Assembly: GCF_004795255.1 (NCBI RefSeq)
Contig: NZ_SSBQ01000002.1
Coordinates: forward strand, 1,552,001-1,616,000
Direction of reading: 5' to 3'
DNA: 64,000 bases
Origin: Streptomyces sp. RKND-216
GTDB lineage: Bacteria > Actinomycetota > Actinomycetes > Streptomycetales > Streptomycetaceae
Shown here: piece by piece, positions 33,100 through 41,590 of the stretch
How positions within the stretch are numbered: the stretch's first letter is position 1
Layout of the letters: every line of letters begins with the position of its first letter
The notes under the pieces: model-generated
What the model saw: the letters and a program-made list of their open reading frames with translations, nothing else
Database searches by the model: none
What the model was told of the DNA's origin: nothing
Made by a program: the position numbers and the translations under genes

Positions 33100-35694
33100 T
33101 CAGCTGACCGGCGTCGCGCTGTTGCCCGCCGCCGGGGACGTTCCGCTCGCCGTCGCGCTCGGCGGGGGCCCGTCCGCGGTCGGCGACGACGATCCCTCGC
33201 CCCCTCCCGACGACGACTCGGTCGGAGTGGGTGTGGGGTCGGGCGAATCCGAGGGGGTGGGCGACCCGGTCGGCGGCCGGGTCGTCTCGTCGTCGGTCGG
33301 GTCCGGGGACGGCGAGTCATCGTCGTCGTCCCCGCCACCACCGTTGCCACCGCTGTTCCCGCCGCTGCCGCCGCCGTTCGACGAGGAGTCGTCGTCGGTC
33401 GGGGACGGGTCGGCGGGCGGGCCGCCTCCGTCGGAGGGGGAGGGCGAGGGGGTGGCGGAGCTGGAGGGGCCGGGGCTGCCGGGGCTGCGCGAGGGGTCGT
33501 CCCCACGGTCCTCGCCGCCGTCGCCGGACTCCGGGTCGTCCGTCCAGTCGTCGGTGAACGTGTCCGACTGGTCCGGCTGGACCGTGCCGCCACGCGGGGT
33601 GTCGGAGCTGTCGGACGCCGCAGTGAGGGCCACCGTGCCGAGGACGGCCGCCAGTACGGCGCCCGCACCGGCCGCAAGAACGTTCTTGCGTGTGCTGCGC
33701 GCCGCGAGACCTCGGCGGCCGCCCAGACCGGAGAAGCCGCGCTCCTCGTCCGCGGCGGCGCGCAGGGCCGCGATGCTGTCGTCCATGGCCGCCGCCGTCG
33801 ACAGCGCGGCCGCGGTGATCTCCTCCTGGGACCTGGTCTTCCCGTCGCCGGAGGACGAGCGGGGCGTCGGGGAGGTGGGCGTCTCGTCCGGGCCGTGGGC
33901 CGGACCGACCGCTGAAGGGCCCGCCCCCGCGGTCTTGCCGAGCCCCACCCGGGCACCTGCGGCACCCAGGGCGCCCGTTGCGCCACCGGCGCCCGCGACA
34001 TTGCCCGTCCCGTGAGGCGACGCAGGGGAAGCCGTCGGCCCGCCGGCGAGCGTGGGGCCGTCGGGCATGCCCGGGGTGACCCCCGCCGCGCCACCGGCGG
34101 CGGCCGCGGCGAGGCGGTCGGTGACCAGCGCCAGTGCGCGGCGGCCTGCCACCGTGCCGTGCTGGTCGGCGAGCGCGGCACGCAGCGCCACGGAGGCGTC
34201 GAGTTCCGTGCGGGCCCGCTCCGGGTTGCCCTGGCAGAGCGCGAGCACGCCCAACTCGTGGTGGAAATAGCCCTGTTCGGCGACCTCACCGGCACGGCGG
34301 GCGGCCTCCTGGCCGCTGCGCAGCACGCGTTCCCAGGCGCCCCAGCGCAGGGCGGCGGCGAGGACCGGCGCGGCAGACCGTGCCAGCAGAACGGCCGCGG
34401 CGGCCTTGCCCTCGCGCTGTGCCGCCTGGACCGCGGCGACCACGGCGTCCGCCTCGGCGCCGACACGGGCCGCGCTGACCGACGGATGGGCGACCCACCA
34501 CGCGTAATGCTGGGCCACGGTCTCGGCCCGCAGCGCGTCCCCGTCTCCGTCGCCCTGGTGCCCTGCGGTGAGCCGGCCCGCCACACCGGCGGCCAGGCGG
34601 TAGTGGCCCCCGGCCTCGGTCACGAGACCGGCGTCGGCGAGTTCGTCCGGCGCATGGTCGGCTTGGTCCTCGCCGAGCAGCGCCGGAAGGTGTGTGCCCC
34701 GGGGGAGTTCGCCGCCGAGGACGGCCGCGATGCGCAGCGCGTCGCGTGCGGTGCCCGAGAGGCCGGAGGCGACGTCGGCCGCCAGGTCGGCTCCGCTGGG
34801 CAGGTGGCCGTCGGAGGTGTCCTCCGCCCCGTACAGGGCGACGGCGGTGCCGCCGCCGCGCTGCCGCAGCAGCGTGCCGGCCTGCACGAAGGAGAGCGGG
34901 TTGCCCTCGCTGAGGAACCACAGGTCGCCGGCCCAGTCGGACTCGTCGTCGGTGAGCGGACGGCCGAGACGGTGCTCGAGCAGTTCCAGCGAGGCGGTGC
35001 GGCTGAGCCCGGGGAGGAAGACCTCCTCAATGCGGGCCTCTTCGGAGGGTGCGGCGACGTCGGGGGTGACCGCGACGAGGTAGGCGCACTCGGGGGTGGC
35101 GGTGAGCAGTTCGTCGAGTGCGGAGGCGCCGAGCTCCAGGTCGTCGAGGACGACGACCGCGCCGACCGAGGCAAGCGCCTCGCGCAGGCGGCGCCGGTCG
35201 GGGCGCAGGGCGGGAGCGTCGTGGACGGCGGAGAAGAGGTCCTGGAGGACGTCGGTGACCCCGCGGCGATAGCCGCTGAGCCGGACCACGCCGTCCGGGG
35301 CCAGGCTCGCCGCGTCGGCGGCGACGGCTTCCAGGAGGGCGGTGCGGCCGGAGCCGCGGGGCCCGGTGAGGCGGACGGAGCGGCCCTGGCCGAGCAGGCG
35401 GGTGAGGCGCTCGCGCTCCTCGTCCCGCTCCAGCAGGAAGGGGCGCCTGCCGCCGACGCCGGCGGAGCCGCGTCCGGTGCCGGGCCGACCGGCCTCGGGC
35501 CGCTCTCCCGCAGCACGGCGCCGGGGGCGTCCGGGGCGCTGTCCGGGTGGGCAGGGCTCGATCTCGCTGCCGTCGACCGGGTTGACGGTCAGCAGGTAGT
35601 CGCCCGATATGAGTCTGACCGTGCGGGCGAGGGGTCCACCGCCCCGCTCGTCCGTATGCTCCGCACCGGACTGGTCACTCTCGTGCTGAACCAT
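33100..35694 (-). CDS. Membrane-anchored STAND-like ATPase with Ser/Pro-rich exterior tail
   Basis: An 864-residue protein, function unknown. The N-terminal 85 residues are polar; a P-loop GPRGSGRT is at 111-118 and Walker B AVVVLDDLE near 190-198, followed by helical AAA/STAND-type sequence (FLSEGNPLSFVQAGTLLRQ) and TPR-like helices to about 510. A linker contains KTRSQEEITAAALSTAAAMD. One membrane helix at about 673-693 (VLAAGAGAVLAAVLGTVAL) is followed by a 171-residue tail of Ser, Pro, Asp and Gly that should lie outside. Similar ATPase halves occur in LuxR-type LAL regulators, but there is no DNA-binding domain here. Confidence 0.8.
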   Translation of the reverse strand: MVQHESDQSGAEHTDERGGGPLARTVRLISGDYLLTVNPVDGSEIEPCPPGQRPGRPRRRAAGERPEAGRPGTGRGSAGVGGRRPFLLERDEERERLTRLLGQGRSVRLTGPRGSGRTALLEAVAADAASLAPDGVVRLSGYRRGVTDVLQDLFSAVHDAPALRPDRRRLREALASVGAVVVLDDLELGASALDELLTATPECAYLVAVTPDVAAPSEEARIEEVFLPGLSRTASLELLEHRLGRPLTDDESDWAGDLWFLSEGNPLSFVQAGTLLRQRGGGTAVALYGAEDTSDGHLPSGADLAADVASGLSGTARDALRIAAVLGGELPRGTHLPALLGEDQADHAPDELADAGLVTEAGGHYRLAAGVAGRLTAGHQGDGDGDALRAETVAQHYAWWVAHPSVSAARVGAEADAVVAAVQAAQREGKAAAAVLLARSAAPVLAAALRWGAWERVLRSGQEAARRAGEVAEQGYFHHELGVLALCQGNPERARTELDASVALRAALADQHGTVAGRRALALVTDRLAAAAAGGAAGVTPGMPDGPTLAGGPTASPASPHGTGNVAGAGGATGALGAAGARVGLGKTAGAGPSAVGPAHGPDETPTSPTPRSSSGDGKTRSQEEITAAALSTAAAMDDSIAALRAAADEERGFSGLGGRRGLAARSTRKNVLAAGAGAVLAAVLGTVALTAASDSSDTPRGGTVQPDQSDTFTDDWTDDPESGDGGEDRGDDPSRSPGSPGPSSSATPSPSPSDGGGPPADPSPTDDDSSSNGGGSGGNSGGNGGGGDDDDDSPSPDPTDDETTRPPTGSPTPSDSPDPTPTPTESSSGGGEGSSSPTADGPPPSATASGTSPAAGNSATPVS

Positions 35695-35763
35695 GGCCTC
35701 CGCCCCATCGCAGTGTCCGGCACAGTATCCACGAGGGGCCGTGCTCGTGTGGGGGCCGGGACG

Positions 35764-36096
35764 TCACGGCTTGGTGAGGATTCCGACCTGCGGGGCGGCG
35801 ACGGCGTCCTCGATGGCCAGGATCCGGTGCAGCCGGGTGGCGACGAGCAGGCGCTGCATCTGCGGTGGGACGCGCCGCAGGACGAGTCGCCGACCGCAGC
35901 GCCCGGCCCGGCGGTGCGCACCCATGATGACGCCCAGCCCGGTGGCGTCCCACGACTCGAGTTCGGCCAGGTCGAGAACGAGGTCGCCCTCGCCCGCGTC
36001 GACGGCGCCGTGAAGAGCCGTACGGGCGTCCGCTGCGCTGCGGACGTCGAGGCGCCCCCCGACGACCAGCTCTGCGTGGTCGCCCCTGATGTGCAT
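35764..36096 (-). CDS. STAS-domain anti-anti-sigma factor
   Basis: A 110-residue SpoIIAA/BldG-like protein that would bind an anti-sigma kinase when unphosphorylated. The hallmark segment is ESWDATGLGVIMGAHRRA: the usual phosphorylated Ser of DSSGLG aligns with Thr here, so phosphorylation may still occur. Start ATG after GGGAGCGG. Upstream of, and on the same strand as, the membrane ATPase gene (69-base gap), so they may be one unit. The partner kinase is not in the window. Confidence 0.85.
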   Translation of the reverse strand: MHIRGDHAELVVGGRLDVRSAADARTALHGAVDAGEGDLVLDLAELESWDATGLGVIMGAHRRAGRCGRRLVLRRVPPQMQRLLVATRLHRILAIEDAVAAPQVGILTKP

Positions 36097-36403
36097 AACC
36101 GCTCCCGGTATGGATCGTGTGGCTGCGTCCTGTGTCGTACGTGTGGTCCCGTCGTGCTCTCGCGCCGCGCTCCGCGCCGCCCGTCCCCGGCCGGGGCACG
36201 CCGCACGGTGAAGGGCCGGAACCCCTCTTCAGGGAGACGACCTGACGGTCCGTCGAGTTGCCGTTCGTGGTCCAACCGATACGCAATTCACCCTCACGGG
36301 TGAGAACGGCAGACCGGGACGCCCCCTCCCGGGTCCTGCTCCAGGACGCGCCCCGGACCGCCGCGCCGGGCCGGGCCGGGCCGGGGGAACGGCCGCCGCG
36401 CGG
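36097..36403. other. Intergenic region with short GGGCC repeats
   Basis: No gene seen. It should hold the STAS promoter. Near its left end, at about 36366-36386, four tandem copies of a GGGCC unit lie just past the stop of the dehydrogenase gene on the minus strand; I see no clear hairpin terminator there. Confidence 0.5.
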
Positions 36404-37252
36404 TCAGTACGTGTAGAAGCCCTTGCCGCTCTTACGGCCCAGGTCGCCGGCGTCGACCATCCGCCGCATCTGCTCCGGCGGCGCGAACTTGCCGTCCTGC
36501 GACTCGGTGTAGATGTTCTCGGTGGCGTGCAGCAGGATGTCGACGCCGGTCAGGTCCGCGGTGGCGAGCGGGCCCATGGCGTGACCGAAACCGAGCTTGC
36601 AGGCGGTGTCGATGTCCTCGGCCGAGGCGACGCCGGACTCGTGGAGCTTGGCCGCCTCCACCACCAGGGCGGCGATGAGGCGGGTGGTGACGAAGCCTGC
36701 GACGTCGCGGTTGACCACGATGCAGGTCTTGCCGACCGACTCCGCGAACGCGCGGGCGGCGGCGAGCGCCTCGTCGCTGGTCTTGTGACCACGCACCAGC
36801 TCGCACAGCCCCATCATCGGGACCGGCGAGAAGAAGTGGGTGCCGACGACGCGCTCGGGCCGGCGGGTGGCGGCCGCGATCTTGGTGATCGGAATGGCGG
36901 AGGTGTTGGAGGCGAGAACCGCCTCGTCCTTCACCAGCCCGTCGAGGGCGCGGAAGATCTCCTGCTTGACCTCGATCTTCTCGAAGACGGCCTCGACGAC
37001 GACGTCGGCCTCGGCCGCGGCGTCCAGTTCGGTGGTGGTGGTGATCCGGCCGAGCGCCGCCTCGGCCGCGGCGGCCTCCATCTTGCCCTTGCCGACGAAC
37101 TTGTCGAAGGAGGCCTTGATCCCGTCCGTGCCACGGCGCAACGCCTCGTCGGTCACATCGCGGAGGACCACCTCCCAGCCCGCCTGGGCCGAGACCTGCG
37201 CGATGCCGGAACCCATCAGACCGGCACCGATGACGGCGAGCTTCTTCGCCAC
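36404..37252 (-). CDS. 3-Hydroxybutyryl-CoA dehydrogenase
   Basis: A 282-residue NAD(P)-dependent enzyme interconverting 3-hydroxyacyl-CoA and acetoacetyl-CoA type substrates. The dinucleotide fold motif GAGLMGSGIAQ is at the N-terminus (VIGAGLMG), followed by catalytic THFFSPVPMM (His) and the NRDVAGFVTTRL and DTACKLGFGHAMGPLATADLTG signatures. GTG start after GGAAGGAAG; a longer start 8 codons upstream is less likely. Probably part of short-chain acyl-CoA metabolism with the thiolase and icmA in this window. Confidence 0.93.
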   Translation of the reverse strand: MAKKLAVIGAGLMGSGIAQVSAQAGWEVVLRDVTDEALRRGTDGIKASFDKFVGKGKMEAAAAEAALGRITTTTELDAAAEADVVVEAVFEKIEVKQEIFRALDGLVKDEAVLASNTSAIPITKIAAATRRPERVVGTHFFSPVPMMGLCELVRGHKTSDEALAAARAFAESVGKTCIVVNRDVAGFVTTRLIAALVVEAAKLHESGVASAEDIDTACKLGFGHAMGPLATADLTGVDILLHATENIYTESQDGKFAPPEQMRRMVDAGDLGRKSGKGFYTY

Positions 37253-37761
37253 GACACGCTTCCTTCCCTGGAGCATCCGAGCTGTTGGCGGGACCCTAGC
37301 GCTTCGGACGGACCCTCAGGCGGCGAAGAGACACGCGTCACGTCTCACATGGCGGACGTCACACCCGGGGCGCCCGTTTCGGCGCGCTATGCCCGATCCC
37401 CCGGCGACCCGGCACCCCGGCTTCCGGGGGCATCCGGCACCGAGCGCCCGCCGTCGGGGGGACCGGCGGACGCCGCGCAACCGCGCTACTCGCATCGAGT
37501 GCGCGGACTTCACCGACAAGAGCGACATAATCCCCACATGTCGACGTGCCGCAACATGACGCGCAGCTATACCCGCCATTTAAGATTCCTTGCCCGAACC
37601 GATACTGCAGGCAGGGATATGCAGGCCGCTTCGCCCTGGACAGGCAAAGGTGAAGGTGCGCACCCTGCTGTGGGTCTGTGTCCGGCACATCGGTTCCTCC
37701 GCTGCCACCGGCTCTCCAGCAGGCCCGCACCGACGCATCGACAGCAGGAGGTGGCCGCTCC
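37253..37761. other. Long divergent intergenic region
   Basis: No gene supported in these 509 bases between the divergent dehydrogenase and APC permease genes. A small inverted repeat ACTCG-cat-CGAGT lies near 37490. The half closer to the permease could include a transcribed leader; I looked for a riboswitch and could not recognise one. Confidence 0.5.
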
Positions 37762-39465
37762 ATGGCCGACGTGACCACGAACCCTTCGGCGGACGCACCG
37801 GGTGACGACCGGCGTCTGAAGAAGGACTACGGAACGATCGGGCTGCTGTTCACAGCGGTCGGGTCGATCATCGGTTCCGGCTGGCTCTTCGGAGCACTCT
37901 TCGCGTCGCAGATGGCGGGGCCCGCGGCGATCCTCTCCTGGATCATCGGCGGCGTCATGTTCATCTTCATCGGGATGAGCTATTCGGAGTTGGGAACGAT
38001 GTTCCCGCACTCCGGCGGCGTCGCCCGCTACCCGCACTACTCCTACGGCTCCTTCACCAGCTTCACGATGGGCTGGCTCACCTGGGTGGCCGCCGCGGCC
38101 GTGGCACCGATCGAGGTGCTCGCCGTCGTGCAGTACTCGAACAACTGGCTTCCCTGGCTGCAGGACGTGAAGGACGGACAACCCACGCTGACGGCCTGGG
38201 GCACCGTCGTCTCGGTTCTCCTGATGGGCCTCTTCGTCCTGGTCAACTTCTTCGGTGTGCGCTGGTTCCAGCGGCTGAACAATCTGCTGGTGTGGTGGAA
38301 GCTGCTGATGATCGTGCTGGTGATCGCGGTGTTCGTCGCCCTCGCGTTCAACACCGACCACTTCGCGGGCGACGAGTTCGGCGGCTTCGCCCCGTACGGC
38401 GCCAAGGGCGTGTTCTCCGCCGTCGCCAGCGCCGGCATCGCGTTCTCCTACTTCGGCTTCCGCCAGGGCGTGGAACTCGCGGGCGAGACCGACAACCCGA
38501 AGAAGAACATCCCGCTGACGCTGATCGGCTCGGTCGTCATCTGCGGCATCCTCTACGTCGGTCTGCAGGTCGCCTTCATCGGATCCGTCCCGTCCGAGGC
38601 CATCACCGAGGGCGGCTGGGCCGAAGTCGGCGCCAACTTCACCGGCGAGACCGACGTGCTCGCGGTCTTCGGCCCGCTCGCCGCCATCGCGGGCATTTTG
38701 GGCGCGGTCTGGCTGGCCGGCCTGCTCTACGCCGACGCGATCATCTCCCCCGGGGACACGGGCATGATCTACGCCGGAGTCACCGCGCGCCTCTCCTACG
38801 CCATGGGCCGCAACCGCAACGCACCGGCGAATCTGGCCAAGGTCGACAGGAACGGCGTGCCGTGGGTCAGCCTGCTGCTGGCGTTCGTCGTCGGCTGCCT
38901 GTTCTTCCTGCCGTTCCCGGGCTGGGCACAGCTGGTCCCGTTCCTCACCAGCGCCACGGTGCTGTCCTTCGGATCGGGCCCGATCGTGCTGCTGGCCATG
39001 CGCAAGCAGCTCCCGGAGCAGCACCGCCCGTACCGGCTGGGCGACAGGACGGTCTGGGTCGTCGGGTTCCTCGCCCTGTGGTCGACGAACCTGATCGTCT
39101 ACTGGACGGGCTGGGAGCAGAATTGGAAGCTGTTCCTCCTGCTGATCCTCGGCTGGATCCTCATGGCGGCGTTCCTGCGGTTCTCCCAGCAGGAACACCC
39201 GAAGCTGGACCTCGCGGCCGGCTCCTGGGTGTTCGTGTGGTTCGCGGGCCTGGCGGTGATCAGCTTCGCCGGCGGCTACCCGGCGGAGTCGGAGGAGGCC
39301 GGGAACCTCGGCTGGCTCGGCCTCGGCACCGGCGCGGTCGCCACGTTCGTCCTGGCCCTGCTGACCATCTGGGTGGCGCTGAAGACCGCCCTCCCGCGCC
39401 ACCGCGTGGAGGAGATCCTCGCCGAGTCGCAGCAGGCGCACGCCGGGGGGCCGCCGGCGCACTGA
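37762..39465 (+). CDS. APC superfamily amino acid permease
   Basis: A 567-residue transporter with 12 to 14 membrane segments. The first helix carries the broken-helix substrate-binding motif GSIIGSGWLFGAL typical of the amino acid-polyamine-organocation family, and the middle region has SYFGFRQGVELAGETDNPKKNIP, the conserved motif after helix 6 of this family. Start ATG follows AGGAGGTGG. The subfamily is like aspartate/proton or broad amino acid symporters; substrate not determinable. Followed by a perfect terminator. Confidence 0.9.
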   Translation: MADVTTNPSADAPGDDRRLKKDYGTIGLLFTAVGSIIGSGWLFGALFASQMAGPAAILSWIIGGVMFIFIGMSYSELGTMFPHSGGVARYPHYSYGSFTSFTMGWLTWVAAAAVAPIEVLAVVQYSNNWLPWLQDVKDGQPTLTAWGTVVSVLLMGLFVLVNFFGVRWFQRLNNLLVWWKLLMIVLVIAVFVALAFNTDHFAGDEFGGFAPYGAKGVFSAVASAGIAFSYFGFRQGVELAGETDNPKKNIPLTLIGSVVICGILYVGLQVAFIGSVPSEAITEGGWAEVGANFTGETDVLAVFGPLAAIAGILGAVWLAGLLYADAIISPGDTGMIYAGVTARLSYAMGRNRNAPANLAKVDRNGVPWVSLLLAFVVGCLFFLPFPGWAQLVPFLTSATVLSFGSGPIVLLAMRKQLPEQHRPYRLGDRTVWVVGFLALWSTNLIVYWTGWEQNWKLFLLLILGWILMAAFLRFSQQEHPKLDLAAGSWVFVWFAGLAVISFAGGYPAESEEAGNLGWLGLGTGAVATFVLALLTIWVALKTALPRHRVEEILAESQQAHAGGPPAH

Positions 39466-39533
39466 GCCCGGACGGCTCTGCTCGCAGGAGCCACCCGGGG
39501 CATCCCGGCCGCGTCGTCGCGGACCGGGGGCCA

Positions 39534-39568
39534 CCGAGGGGCCCGTGGCGGCGCCACGGGCCCCTCGG
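39534..39568 (+). terminator. Perfect hairpin after the APC permease
   Basis: Sixteen-base perfect arms (CCGAGGGGCCCGTGGC and GCCACGGGCCCCTCGG) with a 3-base loop, 38 bases before the cobalamin adenosyltransferase start, which limits read-through between the two genes. Confidence 0.8.
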
Positions 39569-39606
39569 CCTGCTCGTACGGCCCCATCCGGCGCTACGCT
39601 GCACGC

Positions 39607-40179
39607 ATGGTCAACCTGACGCGCATCTACACCCGCACCGGTGACGACGGTACGACGGCCCTGGGCGACATGAGCCGTACCGTGAAGACGGACACCCGGA
39701 TCGACGCCTACGCCGACGCCAACGAGGCGAACGCCGCGATCGGTGTGGCCCTCGCTCTCGGCGGCCTCGCCGAAGAGGTAAAGGAGGTGCTGGTGCGTGT
39801 GCAGAACGACCTGTTCGACGTCGGCGCCGACCTGGCCACCCCGGTCGTGGAGAACCCCGAGTTCCCGCCGCTGCGCGTCGAGCAGACCTACGTCGACAGG
39901 CTGGAGGAGGACTGCGACCGCTTCCTGGCCGGCCTGGAGAAGTTGCGCAGCTTCATCCTGCCGGGCGGCACGGCGGGCGCGGCGCTGCTGCACCAGGCGA
40001 CCACCGTCGCCCGGCGCGCCGAGCGCTCCACCTGGGCCGCGCTGCAGGAGCACGCGGACACGATGAACCCGCTCACCGCGACCTACCTCAACCGGCTCTC
40101 CGACCTGCTGTTCATCCTCGCGCGTACCGCCAACAAGGACGTTGGCGACGTCCTCTGGGTGCCCGGCGAGAACCGCTGA
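39607..40179 (+). CDS. ATP:cob(I)alamin adenosyltransferase (PduO type)
   Basis: A 190-residue enzyme making adenosylcobalamin, the cofactor of IcmA and methylmalonyl-CoA mutase. Motifs of the PduO/MMAB type are clear: IYTRTGDDGTTALGD (ATP binding), KLRSFILPGGT, ALLHQATTVARRAER and YLNRLSDLLFILAR. Start ATG is directly downstream of the terminator of the preceding gene, so its promoter must be very short or overlap it. With icmA, meaB and mce it completes a B12-dependent set in the window. Confidence 0.93.
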   Translation: MVNLTRIYTRTGDDGTTALGDMSRTVKTDTRIDAYADANEANAAIGVALALGGLAEEVKEVLVRVQNDLFDVGADLATPVVENPEFPPLRVEQTYVDRLEEDCDRFLAGLEKLRSFILPGGTAGAALLHQATTVARRAERSTWAALQEHADTMNPLTATYLNRLSDLLFILARTANKDVGDVLWVPGENR

Positions 40180-40210
40180 CGGCTCGCCTCGGCCCGGGCG
40201 GGCCGGGCTG

Positions 40211-41404
40211 TCAGGCGAGGACGTCGTCCAGCCAGTCGTAGACGCGCTGGTCGAAGCGGGAACGGTTCCAGCACTCGACGTGGTCGGCGGCGCCCTCCGC
40301 CTCGCTGAAGCGGACCAGGGTGCGCGGGCACGTGAGCGCGTCGTACAGGGTCTCCGCGGCGGCGCCGACCGGGTCGTCCTCGGCCACGGCCACGAGCGTC
40401 GGGCAGGCGATCCGCGCCGCGACGTCGGAGAGGCGGTAGCGACCGGTGTCGACGATGTACTCACCCAGGTTCTTCACGCCGTGCACCCACATCGCGCGCT
40501 GCACCATCTTCCAGCAGTGCACCGGGTTCTCCACCAACGGTGTGAGGTGGGGTTCGAGTTCACCGGGATCGACGTCCGGCAGGCGGTCGCGGAGCCCGCG
40601 TGGCAGCGGCAACTGCGTACGGAAGGTGTCGATCATGTCCCACTGCCCCGGGTCGGCGACCAGCGCGGCGACGCGTGGTTCGCCGGCGGCGGCGCGCGGC
40701 GCCAGGTAGCCGCCCAGGCTCCAGCCCATCAGCACCAGCCGGTCGCCGTCGACACCGGGCAGGGTCAGGGCGTGATCGACCACCGGGCCGATCACGTGCT
40801 CCCAGTCCGGACGCAGGTGGAGGCCCTGCTCGATCAGGGCCCGGCCCTGGCCGGGCCCGTCCACCAGCAGGCAGTGGTAGCCGCGGCGCAGCGCGGGGAC
40901 GGCGTGCGACCAGTACATCTCGGGCAGGGCGGAGTCGTAGCCGTTGACGGCGATCAGCAGCGGTCGCGGGGTGCCGCTCGCGTCGGCCGGGCAGAAGCAG
41001 CCGGGCAGCGTGGTGCCCTCGTACGGGATCTCCTGCGGAAGCAGCCGCGGTTCGCCGAGCGCCGCGAACCGCTCGAAGCAGGCGGCGGAGCGGCCGAACG
41101 ACATGACGAGCCGCGGGTCCACGGGCTCGCCGAAGAGCGGGTAGTACGCGATGCGGTGGTAGGTGCAGGCACGCAGGAACGCCTCACGCGCGCTGACCCG
41201 GTGGCCGCCGCGCGCCGAGTCCTCGGCCCACCCCTCGACGATCCGGGCGGTGCGGGTCCACTCCTCGTGCCAGCTGTCGCGGTCGCCCTCGCTGACGCGC
41301 TCCGCGGTGAGTCGCACCTCGCCCCATTCGGCACCGCCACGTGTCGCGGTCATCGCGACGCGTTCGGCGAAGCTCTGGAAGAGCGGGTCCTCGAAGAGTT
41401 CCAT
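40211..41404 (-). CDS. Alpha/beta hydrolase (FrsA/pseudooxynicotine-hydrolase-like)
   Basis: A 397-residue hydrolase. An N-terminal helical cap (about 1-130: ELFEDPLFQSFAERV, REAFLRACTYHRIAYYPL) precedes the hydrolase core with PLLIAVNGYDS (oxyanion), nucleophile elbow GWSLGGY, Asp in VAEDDPVG and His in AADHVECWN. This layout matches the family of 2,6-dihydroxypseudooxynicotine hydrolase and related esterases, which includes C-C bond hydrolases. The start was taken at MELFED after comparing with the unsupported longer frame. Substrate unknown. Confidence 0.85.
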   Translation of the reverse strand: MELFEDPLFQSFAERVAMTATRGGAEWGEVRLTAERVSEGDRDSWHEEWTRTARIVEGWAEDSARGGHRVSAREAFLRACTYHRIAYYPLFGEPVDPRLVMSFGRSAACFERFAALGEPRLLPQEIPYEGTTLPGCFCPADASGTPRPLLIAVNGYDSALPEMYWSHAVPALRRGYHCLLVDGPGQGRALIEQGLHLRPDWEHVIGPVVDHALTLPGVDGDRLVLMGWSLGGYLAPRAAAGEPRVAALVADPGQWDMIDTFRTQLPLPRGLRDRLPDVDPGELEPHLTPLVENPVHCWKMVQRAMWVHGVKNLGEYIVDTGRYRLSDVAARIACPTLVAVAEDDPVGAAAETLYDALTCPRTLVRFSEAEGAADHVECWNRSRFDQRVYDWLDDVLA

Positions 41405-41590
41405 GGCGTGTCCGTGGGTCCGGGGCGGCCGGGAGGGCCTGCGCCTGCCTCCATGCTGCGGTCGGCGGGAGGGGGCCGCACCTCGGTCGCGGCCCTCGCG
41501 CGGTCGAGGCGCCCGCACGGCGGCCGTGACCGCACGGCCCGCACCCGCTGAGCCGCGCGTGCGAGGCTCTCGTGGTCATGTCAGCCTTGA

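Noticed and set aside
33100..35694. LuxR/LAL-type transcriptional regulator for the 864-residue ATPase
   Set aside because: No C-terminal helix-turn-helix; the C-terminus is a membrane helix plus Ser/Pro-rich tail.
36366..36386. Tandem GGGCC units as a possible microsatellite or CRISPR-like repeat
   Set aside because: Only four 5-base units in GC-rich intergenic DNA; far too short and irregular for a CRISPR array or a notable repeat.
37560..37761. Possible riboswitch in the leader of the APC permease
   Set aside because: Some paired segments exist, but no conserved core of guanidine, c-di-AMP, glycine or lysine riboswitches could be recognised.
39569..39606. Cobalamin riboswitch before the adenosyltransferase gene
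   Set aside because: Only 38 bases lie between the previous terminator and the start; a B12 element needs far more, and no B12-box sequence was seen before icmA or mce either.
37567..40464. A 965-codon minus-strand frame opposite the APC permease and cobalamin adenosyltransferase
   Set aside because: Low-complexity Arg/Gly/Glu-rich antisense of a membrane protein gene; no motif, and the plus-strand genes are certain.
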